From: Lachnospiraceae bacterium UBA7729
GTDB lineage: Bacteria > Bacillota > Clostridia > Lachnospirales > Lachnospiraceae
NCBI GenBank assembly: GCA_002482005.1
Contig: DLFD01000018.1
Location: forward strand, 1 to 12,509
Direction: 5' to 3'
Length of the DNA: 12,509 bases
A model generated the notes under the pieces. The model saw only the letters and a program-made list of their open reading frames with translations. It did not search any database and was not told where the DNA came from. Shown here one piece after another: positions 12,461 through 12,509 of this stretch; position 1 is the stretch's first letter; each line of letters starts with the position of its first letter. Made by a program: the position numbers and the translations under genes.

Positions 12461-12509
12461 GAAACAGAATTGTACATTTCATACACTAGTAGAACGTAAA
12501 TAAAATATC

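Noticed and set aside
1..12509. Search for tRNA, rRNA, CRISPR repeats, transposases, integrases or toxin-antitoxin pairs
   Set aside because: None seen by eye. The fragmented layout suggested mobile-element activity, but no transposase, terminal inverted repeat or target-site duplication was found at the seams.

Overview
The window looks like chromosomal DNA from a gut-type Clostridia bacterium, probably Lachnospiraceae or a close relative. The basis is the strong AGGAGG/GGAGG ribosome sites, frequent stop-start overlaps, ATC-hydrolase-like and SRPBCC small enzymes, and above all a family 3 glycosidase with reversed domain order, an arrangement known from Butyrivibrio and Ruminococcus albus. 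This assignment is inference. I see no rRNA, tRNA, CRISPR array, insertion sequence or phage gene.

Layout. 1-1085 (+): a DJ-1/PfpI protein whose 5' end is broken at the window edge, then a small thioredoxin/glutaredoxin-like protein. 1086-1592: no convincing gene. 1593-2618 (-): an intact PLP-dependent threonine aldolase-type lyase. 2706-3655 (-): a chain of gene pieces, comprising a regulator-like C-terminal tail, the middle of an NhaC-type Na+/H+ antiporter, a GC-rich patch and an unassigned tail. 3656-4529 (-): a SAM methyltransferase with a promoter and palindromic operator candidate, followed at its 3' end by the first 33 codons of a second methyltransferase. 4681-4782 (-): a short orphan tail. 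4802-7186 (+): a tightly coupled cluster of a gene tail, an SRPBCC protein, the first ~22 codons of an alpha/beta hydrolase, an ATC-hydrolase-like protein, a 36-residue ORF and an esterase-like alpha/beta hydrolase. Three of its junctions certainly, and a fourth probably, are ATGA overlaps. 7225-7424 (-): the tail of one gene and the head of an isochorismatase-type hydrolase. 7525-7700: dyads and a promoter. 7701-11581 (+): the reversed-order GH3 beta-glucosidase and a MATE exporter, probably one operon. 11582-11941: mostly empty, with a small membrane-protein-like remnant. 11942-12460 (+): a nicotinamidase-like cysteine hydrolase.

How the parts work together. The clearest functional pair is GH3 plus MATE: an intracellular beta-glycosidase without signal peptide, 23 bases ahead of a multidrug/metabolite exporter, suggesting release of an aglycone from an imported glycoside and its export (inference). 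The 4951-7186 cluster brings together a hydrophobic-ligand-binding fold and two hydrolases and looks catabolic, but no substrate can be read from the sequence.

The most unusual property is architectural. Between the intact genes lie at least eight short pieces that look like real gene heads (with ribosome sites and conserved N-termini) or real gene tails, joined at abrupt seams with the interior missing. This could be real decay by repeated internal deletion or an assembly artefact; reads across the seams would decide. I did not identify a convincing new defence or mobile system.
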